Below, one piece after another: positions 51,982-61,637 of a stretch of DNA of 64,000 nt. Under the pieces are notes generated by a model. It made no database searches, was not told the DNA's origin, and saw only the letters and a list, made by a program, of their open reading frames with translations. The stretch lies in assembly GCA_900548345.1 (NCBI GenBank), contig URKA01000001.1:124001-188000 (forward strand), read 5' to 3'. The position numbers were made by a program, and so were the translations under genes. This DNA comes from an uncultured Paraprevotella sp. GTDB taxonomy: Bacteria; Bacteroidota; Bacteroidia; Bacteroidales; Bacteroidaceae. Numbering within the stretch: position 1 is the first letter of the stretch; every line of letters starts with the position of its first letter.

Positions 51982-53610
51982 TTACTCTCCTTTTATCGTT
52001 TTGAATCTTCCCCAACTGCCATGCAACCTGTACATAGTCCGTGTACCGGCCGGTACGTGGAGGGTACAATTGGTAAACATGTCACAAACTCTGTTAGTAA
52101 AGGAATTGTCATTGCATACGGGCGGATATTCGGCTGCTATGTAGAGGTCTTGCAACGGGCAGCCATCGAACGCATAGTCCGACACCAACTCCAGTCCTGC
52201 TCCCAGATGTACCGAGGTCAGAAAGTTACAGTTCTGAAATGTGCCTGTGGCCAGCGTCTGTAGTTTGCCGGGCATGGTGATTTCTGTCACAGTACTACCG
52301 GAGAATACAGCCTGCCCTATATGGGTCATGTTATCGGGGAATGTGAAACTGGTAATATGTGTGTCCTTGAAAGCATAGTCACCCAATTGGGTTACAGTGG
52401 CAGGCAAGGTGTAATGGCCTGTCTTTTCCAAAGGAAACCACAGTAATTGACTGACATCTGCATTAAACAAGACACCGTCGATGCTGCAATAGTTCAGATT
52501 GGCAATCGAAACGATAATTTCCTTCAGTGACACACATCCTTCCGATGGGGTAATCTCCCGCGCATTGGCGGGAATGGACAGACTCTTGAGCGATGTGCAG
52601 TTCATGAAAGCATTATGCTCAATCTTTTCCGTACTGACAGGCAATGTCACCTCCGTCAGCTTCTCACAATCGGCAAACATCCCATAGCCAATCACGCCGG
52701 GTTGCGTATAGCGCCCATAACCATAAGGGCCTCCTCCTTCCGCGATGTTCACTTCCGTCAAGTCAACCTTGGCTAACATCCCGTCTGTTCTTGTGCCATC
52801 CGGATTCCGCCCCATCATCTGGCGCAAGCATCGCAGGTCATCACCATTCAGTTCGCCTTTCAAAGCAAGTTGGGTTTGCTTATATTTGTCTTCACCCATC
52901 AGAAAATCCAAATCACCGGCATCTTCCAATATGACGGCGTCACCCGTTTGGCAAGTCAATGTTTCTCCTATGCCTTCGCCCGCTTTGCTGATGGCAAAAG
53001 GTTGCAGGATATAAGTGTGTCCCTGTTGCAGGGAGCTTATCTGCACTCTCACCTTACCGTCCTCACCTGGCTTGGCGTCGGCAATCACCTTGCGGCTTTC
53101 CCTGTCACCTTCTTCCCTGATGTAGCACCCCATCTCTGTGACAACATCTCCACCTGAGTCGAATATATAAAATACAACGATAATACTTGTAGGACCTTGA
53201 CTGGCTATTTTCAGTCCACCCACAGTAGGCTTCATATTCGGCTGCGTCTGGAAACTTTCCGTTTCGCTCATGATGACAGTCCCGTTCCGGTTTCCCTGCA
53301 AGGCGTAATAATAGGTGGTATTGGGACTCAGGCCACTCAGTTTATAATCAACCTTACTCTCAACGGGTACCAGTTCAGGGGTCTGTTGGTCCATTTGTGT
53401 CGTCCTGCCAAAAACGAAACGTAAGGCAGGCATGGTGGAATGTTCCGTCAGGACAATTTCACCCTCCAGTGTAGCAGTAGTGCGGGTAACATCTTTCGCC
53501 GGCCACACGAACAAATCGGGCACCATATTGACCGGCCCGTCATGATTGGAACAGGCAGTTACAAGTATAGACAAAGCCACGATGATGAAAATGGATTTTA
53601 TTGTCTTCAT
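51982..53610 (-). CDS. Lipoprotein with fibronectin-like and BspA-type leucine-rich repeats
   Basis: 542 residues from the ATG at 53610; lipobox LSILVTACS with Cys20. Two fibronectin type III-like domains (about 30-120 and 125-215; VTRTTATLEGEIVL, GLSPNTTYYYALQGN, LQQGHTYILQPFAISKAG) are followed from about 250 by LRR_5/BspA-type repeats (LTEVTLPVSTEKIEHNAFMN, LKSLSIPANAREITP, TQLGDYAFKDTHITSFTFPD). BspA-type proteins bind host proteins or other bacteria at the surface. Its ATG overlaps the stop of the upstream gene by 4 bases, so it is translationally coupled in the operon. Confidence 0.8.
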   Translation of the reverse strand: MKTIKSIFIIVALSILVTACSNHDGPVNMVPDLFVWPAKDVTRTTATLEGEIVLTEHSTMPALRFVFGRTTQMDQQTPELVPVESKVDYKLSGLSPNTTYYYALQGNRNGTVIMSETESFQTQPNMKPTVGGLKIASQGPTSIIVVFYIFDSGGDVVTEMGCYIREEGDRESRKVIADAKPGEDGKVRVQISSLQQGHTYILQPFAISKAGEGIGETLTCQTGDAVILEDAGDLDFLMGEDKYKQTQLALKGELNGDDLRCLRQMMGRNPDGTRTDGMLAKVDLTEVNIAEGGGPYGYGRYTQPGVIGYGMFADCEKLTEVTLPVSTEKIEHNAFMNCTSLKSLSIPANAREITPSEGCVSLKEIIVSIANLNYCSIDGVLFNADVSQLLWFPLEKTGHYTLPATVTQLGDYAFKDTHITSFTFPDNMTHIGQAVFSGSTVTEITMPGKLQTLATGTFQNCNFLTSVHLGAGLELVSDYAFDGCPLQDLYIAAEYPPVCNDNSFTNRVCDMFTNCTLHVPAGTRTMYRLHGSWGRFKTIKGE

Positions 53611-54599
53611 TGTCTTCCTATTTTTATACCTATCCCGACATTCACTTGCCATTGTTTTTCCGCCACATTTCCGCACGAAACGGCAACTGCAAGCCGTTTG
53701 AACGAACAAAGGGCCCCAACTTCTACGGCCAGCCCCCTGCGACAAAAATCCTTGCAACGTACATACCCGCCTCCTTCAATGTCCGCCAGTTGCCAGGCGG
53801 TAAAGGTCTTTCCATATCCTAATCCTTCAAAGATACAAAAGTGACGCGACAGTCTGTGGATGCATCCGGTTGTAAAGGCCAGATTACTGCGACAGGTTTT
53901 CCCCGAATAATAAGGTTTGTCACCCGATGAGGCTAATATGCCCTGTTGGTTGCAGACATCTGTCGTCTTTTTCTCTTTATTGAAGTCGGATTGCATGTGT
54001 ATGAAGCATCCATGGCGGCGCATCACGGTCAGGAACAGTCCCCAGGACGGCCCGTCCGTGTGAAAGGATACGGTGGCCATAGCATGATATGCCATGGGTA
54101 TTTTCTCTTTGTGGGGTATGATTGTAATGGTATCCACGATGGTTTGCCTGAGCACGACAGTGTCCGGTTTCAATGCAGCCACGGCCATACTGTCCATAGG
54201 AGTATTGAGAGTCATCTCATAGGCTACATGGCTTTCCAAAGGCGCGGGAAAACGATAGTCGCGCAACACGCCCCATTGAGGGTGCTTGACAGTTATCTTG
54301 CTGCTGCCTTTAGGCAAATAAAGTATGATTTCACCGACTTCGTCTTTACGTTTCACGATTCCCAACGGGGTGGAGAACACGAAGTCCGAGGAAGTTGGTA
54401 TTTTCAACAAAGCACAGGCTTCACCGTTGAGGTCACGAACAGGATTGATAAAGCCGCTTACGTCATTGGGCAGCGTGCGGAACTTCTTCACCTGGAATTG
54501 TTGGGCCTGCATACACATTGTGCCCATTATCCACATGCCGAGTAACAGCAAGAACCGGCCCGATACCTTTAATATAATATGTATCCCGTTTATCTTCAT
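53607..54599 (-). CDS. Secreted protein of unknown function
   Basis: 330 residues; signal peptide ending about MCMQA before QQFQVKKFRTLPNDVSGFI. The N-terminal part (LNGEACALLKIPTSSDFVF, GEIILYLPKGSSKITVKHPQ) looks like the PEGA-type beta modules common in Bacteroidetes envelope proteins. The C-terminal third is Cys- and Gly-rich with alternating strands (ILASSGDKPYYSGKTCRSNL, GALCSFKRLAVAVSCG), resembling a small barrel. No function can be named. It overlaps both neighbours by 4 bases (ATGA type), placing it firmly in the operon. Confidence 0.7.
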   Translation of the reverse strand: MKINGIHIILKVSGRFLLLLGMWIMGTMCMQAQQFQVKKFRTLPNDVSGFINPVRDLNGEACALLKIPTSSDFVFSTPLGIVKRKDEVGEIILYLPKGSSKITVKHPQWGVLRDYRFPAPLESHVAYEMTLNTPMDSMAVAALKPDTVVLRQTIVDTITIIPHKEKIPMAYHAMATVSFHTDGPSWGLFLTVMRRHGCFIHMQSDFNKEKKTTDVCNQQGILASSGDKPYYSGKTCRSNLAFTTGCIHRLSRHFCIFEGLGYGKTFTAWQLADIEGGGYVRCKDFCRRGLAVEVGALCSFKRLAVAVSCGNVAEKQWQVNVGIGIKIGRQ

Positions 54600-55630
54600 C
54601 TTAAGTTGAAATCACTGATGCTGATTATGTCATCGTCCTCACGCAGTGTAGACAACGGTTGCCAGGTCCTTACGTGTATGAGAGGCATGGAAGGATCTCG
54701 GAAATCCCACAACAGGAACAGGTATCCTTCGTCCCGATAACAGTCACTTTGGTAGTATTGGCGTAGTGTCACCCCATAGATGCCATCCATGGTGGGATGA
54801 CGTCTGATATGGAAGTCACTGAACTTCACATCGATGCTTTTGTTGGCGGCAAATGTTTTTTCCAGTCTGGCCAGATATTCTTCTTTGCTGCGAAGGCTAT
54901 AGCTCACTTTCTCGTCACCGGCCGATATCTCATCACTTGTTGCCTTATTGTTCACCACGTTACCAACGATAATGAGGGCTTTGTTGCTGAACACCTGGCG
55001 CAGGAAATCTATATCCTTGGTGGTGTAGGAGGTTCGAAAGTTCTCGCAATAGTTGAGTATTACCCTGCGTCGTTCCTTATCTTCCACATCCAGTTTGTTC
55101 GAAAGTATCTTGGTTGCTTCTTGAAAGAAGGGATGATTGTGGGGCATCTGTTTCAAATCCGTCTGACTCAGACGGATAGTTTTTCTGCCTGTATAAGCTG
55201 CACTCTCCCGACGGGAATCCGGTGCTTGCCGTGCGGGGTCAATCGCGGCCTGTCCTTTGTGCAGGTCTTCGGGCAACGGGTCATCTGCTTTTTTCTCTTG
55301 ATATATGACCCGACCTTGATGATCTATGTAGCCTTTCCTATCCTGCAACGGGTCTATGAACTGTAGCTTTCCTTCCCTGTATTTGGTATCCACCAGACAA
55401 TTGGAAAGAGGAAGCGCAAAGCTGGTATGTCTGACATTATCTTCCACCCAATAGGTGCATTGGTCGTTGTCGTCATACCTGCATACCAGTTCCATCCCTT
55501 CCGACACACCGTATTTATACACGTGCGTATCGATATGATACATGCCCGAATCAAACCGTAACCACAGAACCGCTGCCGCACATCCGAGTATGACGAGCAA
55601 GACTGACAATATATAATGTATCTTTCCCAT
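54596..55630 (-). CDS. Membrane-anchored protein of unknown function
   Basis: 344 residues from the ATG at 55630. One N-terminal membrane helix (IHYILSVLLVILGCAAAVLWL), so the rest is outside the cytoplasm. Residues about 85-120 contain a WG-repeat-like stretch (KLQFIDPLQDRKGYIDHQGR). The C-terminal half (about 180-344) has LRQVFSNKALIIVGNVVN and VKFSDFHIRRHPTMDGIYGV, a pattern shared with other Bacteroidetes envelope proteins that resembles an NTF2-like fold. Function unknown. It starts 7 bases after the fimbrillin stop. Confidence 0.7.
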   Translation of the reverse strand: MGKIHYILSVLLVILGCAAAVLWLRFDSGMYHIDTHVYKYGVSEGMELVCRYDDNDQCTYWVEDNVRHTSFALPLSNCLVDTKYREGKLQFIDPLQDRKGYIDHQGRVIYQEKKADDPLPEDLHKGQAAIDPARQAPDSRRESAAYTGRKTIRLSQTDLKQMPHNHPFFQEATKILSNKLDVEDKERRRVILNYCENFRTSYTTKDIDFLRQVFSNKALIIVGNVVNNKATSDEISAGDEKVSYSLRSKEEYLARLEKTFAANKSIDVKFSDFHIRRHPTMDGIYGVTLRQYYQSDCYRDEGYLFLLWDFRDPSMPLIHVRTWQPLSTLREDDDIISISDFNLR

Positions 55631-55637
55631 CTTTCCG

Positions 55638-56528
55638 TTAGTTCTGGTTGACCACTTCTCCCCCAATTTCAATCTTGATTTGGTCGGGATTACCACTGAT
55701 GACCAGACTGATAAAATGATTCATGCCTGGTTTGAACAAAAACCGGCTTTCATAAAGATAAGACACTCCATTGATTTCCACCTCGGCCAGCGGCACATAA
55801 TTGGCGATGCGTTGCGGCACAACAATGGCCGTAAAAGTGTTTGTTCCTGTTTGTTTGGCCTGGATGATGGCCTTTTCTCCTTTCGGGGCGGGTGTAGCCA
55901 CTCCGGCCTCCAGGTCGATTGTCGCCTCAGACACAATGTTGTGAAGAAACAGTTTGGCATCGGTAGGCAGCTCGCCTTCGTAGTCTTCACCTTTTACGAG
56001 CCGTAGTGTCACCTTGCTCATGATATGTTTGAAAGTGAGTGGAACACTACCTGTCCGGGCATTTACATCCGGTGTCTTGGCATAGAGGAAGTCGCTTGCC
56101 TCATACCCATCCATAGTCCCATCTTCCACCATGATATTCTGGTTCCTACGTATACTGAAGGGAAAGTCGGTGATACTGCCCACCTGTGCCAGATGCGGAT
56201 AGTAAGCATAGGCATTGTATGTGCCTTCGTCCCAATAGAGCGGACGGGATGTGGACCATGTGGCACCGTTGCAGGTCAGCGTTTCATTGTTCACTACATT
56301 GCCGCCAATCTCTAAAGGCTCGCCGGTTTCGGTCACATACACACTGACTTTGTCTCCTTTCTCAAATTCCGTTTGGGTGACACGGGTCGGCTTCTCTCTT
56401 ACCACATGAAATCTCATGGGTATCTTTTCTGAAACGATAAGGCTTTCAGTCTCATTCTGGCAGTTGGTCATACCCGCCATTGCAATTAGGGCAAAAACTG
56501 TTGCCAACAGATAGTCATTTATCTTCAT
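55638..56528 (-). CDS. Fimbrillin family lipoprotein (Mfa-like)
   Basis: 296 residues; lipobox AGMTNC with Cys23. Mfa-like/fimbrillin pattern: RVTQTEFEKGDKVSVYV, ATWSTSRPLYWDEGTYNAYAYYP, DGYEASDFLYAKT, VPLTFKHIMSKVTLRLV and FTAIVVPQRIANYVPLAEVE, ending in FKPGMNHFISLVI. Such proteins build or cap surface fimbriae, or act as single surface lipoproteins. It follows the M64 fusion gene by 36 bases. Confidence 0.88.
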   Translation of the reverse strand: MKINDYLLATVFALIAMAGMTNCQNETESLIVSEKIPMRFHVVREKPTRVTQTEFEKGDKVSVYVTETGEPLEIGGNVVNNETLTCNGATWSTSRPLYWDEGTYNAYAYYPHLAQVGSITDFPFSIRRNQNIMVEDGTMDGYEASDFLYAKTPDVNARTGSVPLTFKHIMSKVTLRLVKGEDYEGELPTDAKLFLHNIVSEATIDLEAGVATPAPKGEKAIIQAKQTGTNTFTAIVVPQRIANYVPLAEVEINGVSYLYESRFLFKPGMNHFISLVISGNPDQIKIEIGGEVVNQN

Positions 56529-56564
56529 TTTTCCTGTTCCTTTCTCCTGTTATCACAATCGTCG

Positions 56565-59500
56565 TCATCTCTTGTTTTTTAGCGGACTGCCACGATGAAT
56601 CCGGGGAGCGGCGTGGTTTCTTTGCCACGACGGACTGCGAGTACCCATGGATTTGTTACGGGTTACGGCCGCATCTATGTTGTCGTTTGCTACAAATTCA
56701 TCAAAAGAATATTTTTCGCCGGCATACCGTTTGATACGTTTCACAATGCTTTCGCGGCTGATGGCATTGAAATATGGGATGCTGTTGTTCATGCAGGAGT
56801 TTTGTTCCGAACGGAATACACCACGAGTGAAGGAGTATCCGCCTTCGAAAATATCTACAACAGTGTTGTAGCGTGAATCTAAGATAAAGTGCTTCCACGG
56901 AACTTCATTCATCTTGCCCGTAAGAGACAGGTTGTCATACCAGCCTATGGCCTTGTATGAATTGAACATGATAGTGTGTCCGTTATCTATGAAGGCATTG
57001 TAACTGATGTTTTCGTCACCGAGTTTGCCGAATCCATGGCCGCCGGCCTCATGATGGACGACACCTCGTGTATTGCTAGGGTACTCATAGGTATTCATCG
57101 GGCAGAATGAGATGGCAGAACCGTCAGTCCATAAATGTGTGCATCCTCCGTAGTCAACGCAGTTGGGCACAACGATGATGAGGGTTTCTTTCAGATTGCC
57201 TTCATTCACGGTCGGTGCTTTCAGTGCACTGGCAAAGAGAGCGTTGTAATTCGCTTCCAGACAGGCATCTCCGGTATAGGTGGTCCCAAACTTATTGTTA
57301 CGGATGCCGTTCACCGAACCGACACCGGCTTCCTGTGAGAGAGAGATGGAGGTGTATACGTTGAAATAGTTGCGGTAGGTCTTGTAAGGCTCTACATTGA
57401 AGAAGTTTTCCATCGCCAGTTTCATGTGGGACAGATAGTTCCCATTAATGATGCTATAGGCATCGTAACCGTCACCCAAAACAACGATGTTGATGCCTCC
57501 GTTGTTGCCTTGGGTGGCTGTTTGAAGGGAGATGAGCTGGTCTTCATCATACTCATAATCATATTGGTCTACCGTGCAGGTACAGGTGTATTCCTCATCT
57601 GTCAGACGGAATACAATTTTCCCGATTCTGTCGCAGACAGACACAGACCCCTTGGAATAATTGTGGATAGTAAGAGTCAGTTTTGTTTTTTTATCTCCGC
57701 TGGTCTGCGACAGACTGCACCAGTCGGGCATACTTTCCACTTCCCATTTGCCTTCGGCATCAAGTATCAAAGTTTGTTCGCGAGTGGTATTAAGGGCATA
57801 GACAACGGATGGGCTGCACACCAGTTCATGATGGGCTACTATACGTTTGAACTCATTCCATCCGGGTGTAGTCTGATACAGGGTAACGGACTGTTCGGGC
57901 ACTTCTACCGTGAAGTTGTCTTTGGACACACCTGAAAAGGCGTTGGTGGTTAGGTTAGGAGGTATCTCTCCTTTGCAGACTATGCTGCCGATTTGGTAAC
58001 ATCCGGAGAAAGCTTCGTTTTGTATATTCTCCAGATTGGCGGGGAAAACAAGTTTCTTTATGCCGCTACACCCCTGAAATGCACAGCTCCCAATGTTGGT
58101 CAGTCCTTCGGGCAATTCCAGTGTACCGGTCAGATACGGGTTGTATGAGAAAGCACCGCTTCCAATAGTCAACAACGATTGAGGCAGTTTCAACTCTCCC
58201 GAAAATTCATTCTCTCTAAATGCCGTTTCGCTTATTATTGTCAGATGCTTAGGTAAATTAAGCCCACCCTTGAATTTGCAGCCGAAAAATGCGCCCCCAC
58301 GGATTTCAGTAATGCCATCGTGTAAAGTCAGGGCACCTCCGAAAGAAACGCTGCCGAATGTTCCTTCTTTGATTATCTTGATAGATTGAGGAATGAGAAG
58401 ATCTCCTCTAAAAGCACAACCGGAAAAGGCACAAGAACCCAAATATTCCAGATGACTGGGTAGTTGTAACTGGCCGGATAGTCCGACACAACCCATAAAA
58501 GCGTCTTCCCCGATATAAGTAAGTTTATCGGGTAGGACAAGGTCGCAGGTAAAGCCACAGTTCCAGAATGCACGGTCTCCTATATATGTCAGTGTGCTTG
58601 GTAGCGAGAGCGTTCCGTATAGATTTCCGCAGCAATAGAATGCACCACCACCAATGTATGTAACCCCTTCGGGTATTGTCAGGGAACCGGTCAGATTTAC
58701 ACAATATTCGAAAGCGGTATTATTGATTTTATATAACTTATCGGGAAGAATCAAACGCACAAGCGAGCTTTTGCCATATAAGGCACCATCGGGTATCACT
58801 CCTTCCTCATTGCCTGTGAAGACTCTGACCTCCTTCAGGTTCAGGATTTGAAGGTTGGTCATCTCTTTTTTCATGAAATTAAAGTCCACCTCGTTGATGG
58901 AGCCTTTCAGTTTTAAGTTTCTCAACTGGGTATAATCTTTATTGGCCGCGATGATGCTCTTTTTCAGGTTGCCGGGCGTGGTTTCTATAATGATGTATTC
59001 ACGGGCGTTGGCATCGTGACTCACCCAATCGTTCTCCCAAGCCGTGATGCTCTCTCCGATGAGTGTAAACTCATACTTCCCGGTGTCCGTCTTCTTGTTC
59101 ACACGGATGCTGAAATTACTTATCTTTCCGGCTACATAAGTGAAATCCTCACTCTTGGCAAACTTGTAGGATATGCCTCCTACGGTGATGTTGAACAAAG
59201 GAATGCCCGCCGCTACGGTTTGGGGCACCACGATGGCACGCCATTCATCACCGGTGCAGATGGGTTGGGTGGCCGTCTTTTCCACATCACCTTTCCGTGT
59301 CACCTCACCGGTTGTCAGATTGACGGTTGCCTTGCGGCACAAGTTGGTAACCAATACACTTTTTTCAAGTTTCGCCCATTCGCCCTCGGCAAAGCCCGCT
59401 CCTTCGACCAATGTGACACGTGCATTGGCCATGCGGTGGGTCATAGGCAGACGAATGGTATTTGTGGTGGGGGCCACATCGCCGACTTTACCCCATAAGA

Positions 59501-59966
59501 AGTCGCTCGCCTCATAGCCTCCCAATATTTCTTCCGTTCCAGGTGTACTTTGGTCGCGTTCCACGACAAGGCCGACAGCTTCCACGTTCTCAGGATAGGC
59601 GTATGAAAAAGGATAATACCCATAAACGTCAATGTGCGTATGCTTGTCTTTCCAATACACGTCATAGGCCGAGTTCCATTTGTGGGTTGCCTTATCGAAT
59701 GTGTGTTCCACGTTGTCGGCCCTGTTGCCCCGTGCCTGCAAGGTTCCGGGCACACTGCCTTCGTAATCCACGACGTAGACCCCCATCTTTTCGCCGCTGC
59801 AAAAGCCGCTTTCGTTTACACGGGTCACTACTACATGGTCAATCTCACCGTTCAGGGTGATGGGAGTTTTCCCCTCGATGTGTTCTTCCACCACAAGAGT
59901 GTCTTTTACGCAGGCAGACAAAGTGATGCAGATGAGCAATGTATGATAGAGCAGTTTGATTTTCAT
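56565..59966 (-). CDS. Fimbrillin - leucine-rich repeat - BACON - M64 metallopeptidase fusion lipoprotein
   Basis: 1133 residues from the ATG at 59966; lipobox CITLSAC with Cys19. About 30-290 is an Mfa-like fimbrillin domain (YDVYWKDKHTHIDVYGYYPF, GGYEASDFLWGKV, PMTHRMANARVTLVEGAGF). About 340-710 are LRR_5 repeats, around a dozen (LTYIGDRAFWNCGFTCDLVL and similar). About 715-805 is a BACON-like Ig domain (WEVESMPDWCSLSQTSGDKK). About 815-1115 is an M64-type peptidase with INIVVLGDGYDA and the zinc site HHEAGGHGFGKLGDE (His972, Glu973, His977). M64 includes the IgA-cleaving protease of gut bacteria. The combination suggests a surface protease presented on a fimbrillin-like base. Intact frame throughout. 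Confidence 0.87.
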   Translation of the reverse strand: MKIKLLYHTLLICITLSACVKDTLVVEEHIEGKTPITLNGEIDHVVVTRVNESGFCSGEKMGVYVVDYEGSVPGTLQARGNRADNVEHTFDKATHKWNSAYDVYWKDKHTHIDVYGYYPFSYAYPENVEAVGLVVERDQSTPGTEEILGGYEASDFLWGKVGDVAPTTNTIRLPMTHRMANARVTLVEGAGFAEGEWAKLEKSVLVTNLCRKATVNLTTGEVTRKGDVEKTATQPICTGDEWRAIVVPQTVAAGIPLFNITVGGISYKFAKSEDFTYVAGKISNFSIRVNKKTDTGKYEFTLIGESITAWENDWVSHDANAREYIIIETTPGNLKKSIIAANKDYTQLRNLKLKGSINEVDFNFMKKEMTNLQILNLKEVRVFTGNEEGVIPDGALYGKSSLVRLILPDKLYKINNTAFEYCVNLTGSLTIPEGVTYIGGGAFYCCGNLYGTLSLPSTLTYIGDRAFWNCGFTCDLVLPDKLTYIGEDAFMGCVGLSGQLQLPSHLEYLGSCAFSGCAFRGDLLIPQSIKIIKEGTFGSVSFGGALTLHDGITEIRGGAFFGCKFKGGLNLPKHLTIISETAFRENEFSGELKLPQSLLTIGSGAFSYNPYLTGTLELPEGLTNIGSCAFQGCSGIKKLVFPANLENIQNEAFSGCYQIGSIVCKGEIPPNLTTNAFSGVSKDNFTVEVPEQSVTLYQTTPGWNEFKRIVAHHELVCSPSVVYALNTTREQTLILDAEGKWEVESMPDWCSLSQTSGDKKTKLTLTIHNYSKGSVSVCDRIGKIVFRLTDEEYTCTCTVDQYDYEYDEDQLISLQTATQGNNGGINIVVLGDGYDAYSIINGNYLSHMKLAMENFFNVEPYKTYRNYFNVYTSISLSQEAGVGSVNGIRNNKFGTTYTGDACLEANYNALFASALKAPTVNEGNLKETLIIVVPNCVDYGGCTHLWTDGSAISFCPMNTYEYPSNTRGVVHHEAGGHGFGKLGDENISYNAFIDNGHTIMFNSYKAIGWYDNLSLTGKMNEVPWKHFILDSRYNTVVDIFEGGYSFTRGVFRSEQNSCMNNSIPYFNAISRESIVKRIKRYAGEKYSFDEFVANDNIDAAVTRNKSMGTRSPSWQRNHAAPRIHRGSPLKNKR

Positions 59967-60001
59967 TTTTCTATGAACTTGGTTTGAACAGATGGAATGC
60001 G

Positions 60002-60961
60002 TCATTCGGCAATACCGCCGTGGTCTGTCTCGTCGTTGTCCCATTGACTGACGGACACATTCATACCATCACTGAGCCTGTTGACGGTAATGGTAAATTT
60101 ATGCCTTTTGCCGGCCACAAAGGTAAATGCTTTTTTCAGGTTGTAGTCTCTGCCGTCAATACGCAGGGTAATCAAGTTTCCGTCGGTTACCTCTTGCGGC
60201 ACAATGATAGCTTTGTAAGTGGCGGCACCTTCTTTTTGCATCTTCACACTGAAGCCATCGCCTTGAGGAGTAGCCTCCCCTGTGACCAAATCTACCGTGG
60301 CTTGTGTTTTTATTCCATTTACCTTGACAGATTCTATGGCAGAAGCCAAACTTGCGGCGGTGAAACCGTTCCCCGGCACCAGGCAGACCAACATCTGACT
60401 CATTACATGCCTTGTAGTGATGGAAATGGGAGTATCCGTAGGAGTCGCATGCGAGGTACTGCCTATCAATAAATCGCTGTTATTATAGGCCGTATATGTG
60501 CTTTGGTCGACATGCACGGTCCAAGATACGGCGGAAACGTTATCAATGTCGGGCATGTAGGGACAATAAAAGTAAATATCGGCAGGTGTCTTGTCATCTT
60601 TCCAGTAAATGGGTTGTTTGGTCACCCAGGTATAGCCGTTAAAAGTAAACTGTTGGTTGTCGGCATGGTTACCATGAGACTGGAGAGTGACGGGAGTTTC
60701 TATGGATGTGTCATGGTTCACCACATACAGCCCCGCCTCGTCGTCTTTTGTGAAACTCTTTTCGATGGCGCGGTTTTCGACCAACGCCACGTCTGTCAAT
60801 AGCGGTCTGATTTTTAATGGGATTGGCTCCTCAACCGAAATCTCGTGCACATATTCCATTTCGTCCTTTTCATCGTAAGCATCCTCACCAGAAGAACAGG
60901 CTACCATAAAACCCGCCAATAGAAGAGATGTATATATTATCCATTTCGTTTTTGCATTCAT
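60002..60961 (-). CDS. Fimbrillin family lipoprotein (Mfa-like), first of the surface operon
   Basis: 319 residues from the ATG at 60961; lipobox AGFMVACSS with Cys22. Fimbrillin signatures: DDEAGLYVVNHDTSIETPVT, YTWVTKQPIYWKDDKTPADI, YNNSDLLIGSTSHATPTDTP, ISITTRHVMSQMLVCLVPGN and YKAIIVPQEVTDGN; it closely parallels the fimbrillin half of the M64 fusion. The frame stays open for 76 more codons upstream, but that part has a different character (basic, transposase-like) and is treated separately. A gap of 35 bases separates it from the fusion gene. Confidence 0.88.
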   Translation of the reverse strand: MNAKTKWIIYTSLLLAGFMVACSSGEDAYDEKDEMEYVHEISVEEPIPLKIRPLLTDVALVENRAIEKSFTKDDEAGLYVVNHDTSIETPVTLQSHGNHADNQQFTFNGYTWVTKQPIYWKDDKTPADIYFYCPYMPDIDNVSAVSWTVHVDQSTYTAYNNSDLLIGSTSHATPTDTPISITTRHVMSQMLVCLVPGNGFTAASLASAIESVKVNGIKTQATVDLVTGEATPQGDGFSVKMQKEGAATYKAIIVPQEVTDGNLITLRIDGRDYNLKKAFTFVAGKRHKFTITVNRLSDGMNVSVSQWDNDETDHGGIAE

Positions 60962-61189
60962 ACATAAGTTCAGATAATTAGGTTTCCCGTGTAATTTACA
61001 TTTCAGTTCCCCAAAAAGACTTCCGGCAATGGTGCGCAGCCACCTGTCCGCTTTCAAGACCTTACCACGGTTCTTCCGATGGTTACGATACTTTGGATTC
61101 AGTTGGTCTGATAACATACTGAACAATGAGTGCTGAAACATTGGCTTTTTCATCATAAAATCTGTAAGTTTCCAACCATAAAGGTACAA
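60962..61189 (-). pseudogene. Probable transposase relic fused in frame ahead of the fimbrillin gene
   Basis: Open frame of 76 codons with no stop before the fimbrillin start. It reads MMKKPMFQHSLFSMLSDQLN followed by a basic stretch with RNHRKNRGKVLKADRWLRTI and AGSLFGELKCKL. The RKADxxLRTIAGxLxxEL type of sequence occurs in IS5/IS1182-like transposases, and FSMLSDQLNPKY could be the start of the same protein after an internal deletion. No terminal inverted repeats were found. It may now only serve as the operon leader; a TACCTTTA box (61178-61185, one mismatch from TAnnTTTG) could be the promoter. Confidence 0.35.
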
Positions 61190-61259
61190 AAACTTGCAGA
61201 CTTCTACAAATATATCAAACTCTAATTTATTTACATCACATTTCTTATAAAACGACTAC

Positions 61260-61637
61260 CTATAAATTTCTAATAATCCACCAAATAATAGTCAACACAA
61301 CATATATCCTCACCGTAACAGTATGATTGCAAAACATTCTTAATTTTGAGTGTCGTTCTTTAGGAAAGAACCATGTAACACTGATTAAAAGAAGAGCATA
61401 AGGAACTGAAATTACCAAAAAAGGATTATAATAAAACGCCTCCTTAAAATGCAAATGTAATAATTGATATGCAGCTCGTTGCACCCCGCATGCAGGACAT
61501 TGATACCCTGTAATTAAATAAAAAGGGCATTTCGGGAACCATATTGAACTTTCCGGGTTGAAAAAATACAATATGACTCCCAATGCCACAACTACAAAAA
61601 GTATGGTTATTTTCTTAAAATCCACCAAATACAGCAA
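61260..61637 (-). CDS. DUF2752 membrane protein
   Basis: 125 residues with three membrane segments and the family signature CPFYLITGYQCPACGVQRAA (two cysteine pairs), followed by FNPFLV-like YNPFLVISVPYALLL. DUF2752 proteins often accompany CD225/TM2-type small membrane proteins; function unknown. It overlaps the end of the FHA-CD225 gene by 23 bases and is clearly co-transcribed. Codon use is AT-rich. Confidence 0.88.
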   Translation of the reverse strand: MLYLVDFKKITILFVVVALGVILYFFNPESSIWFPKCPFYLITGYQCPACGVQRAAYQLLHLHFKEAFYYNPFLVISVPYALLLISVTWFFPKERHSKLRMFCNHTVTVRIYVVLTIIWWIIRNL

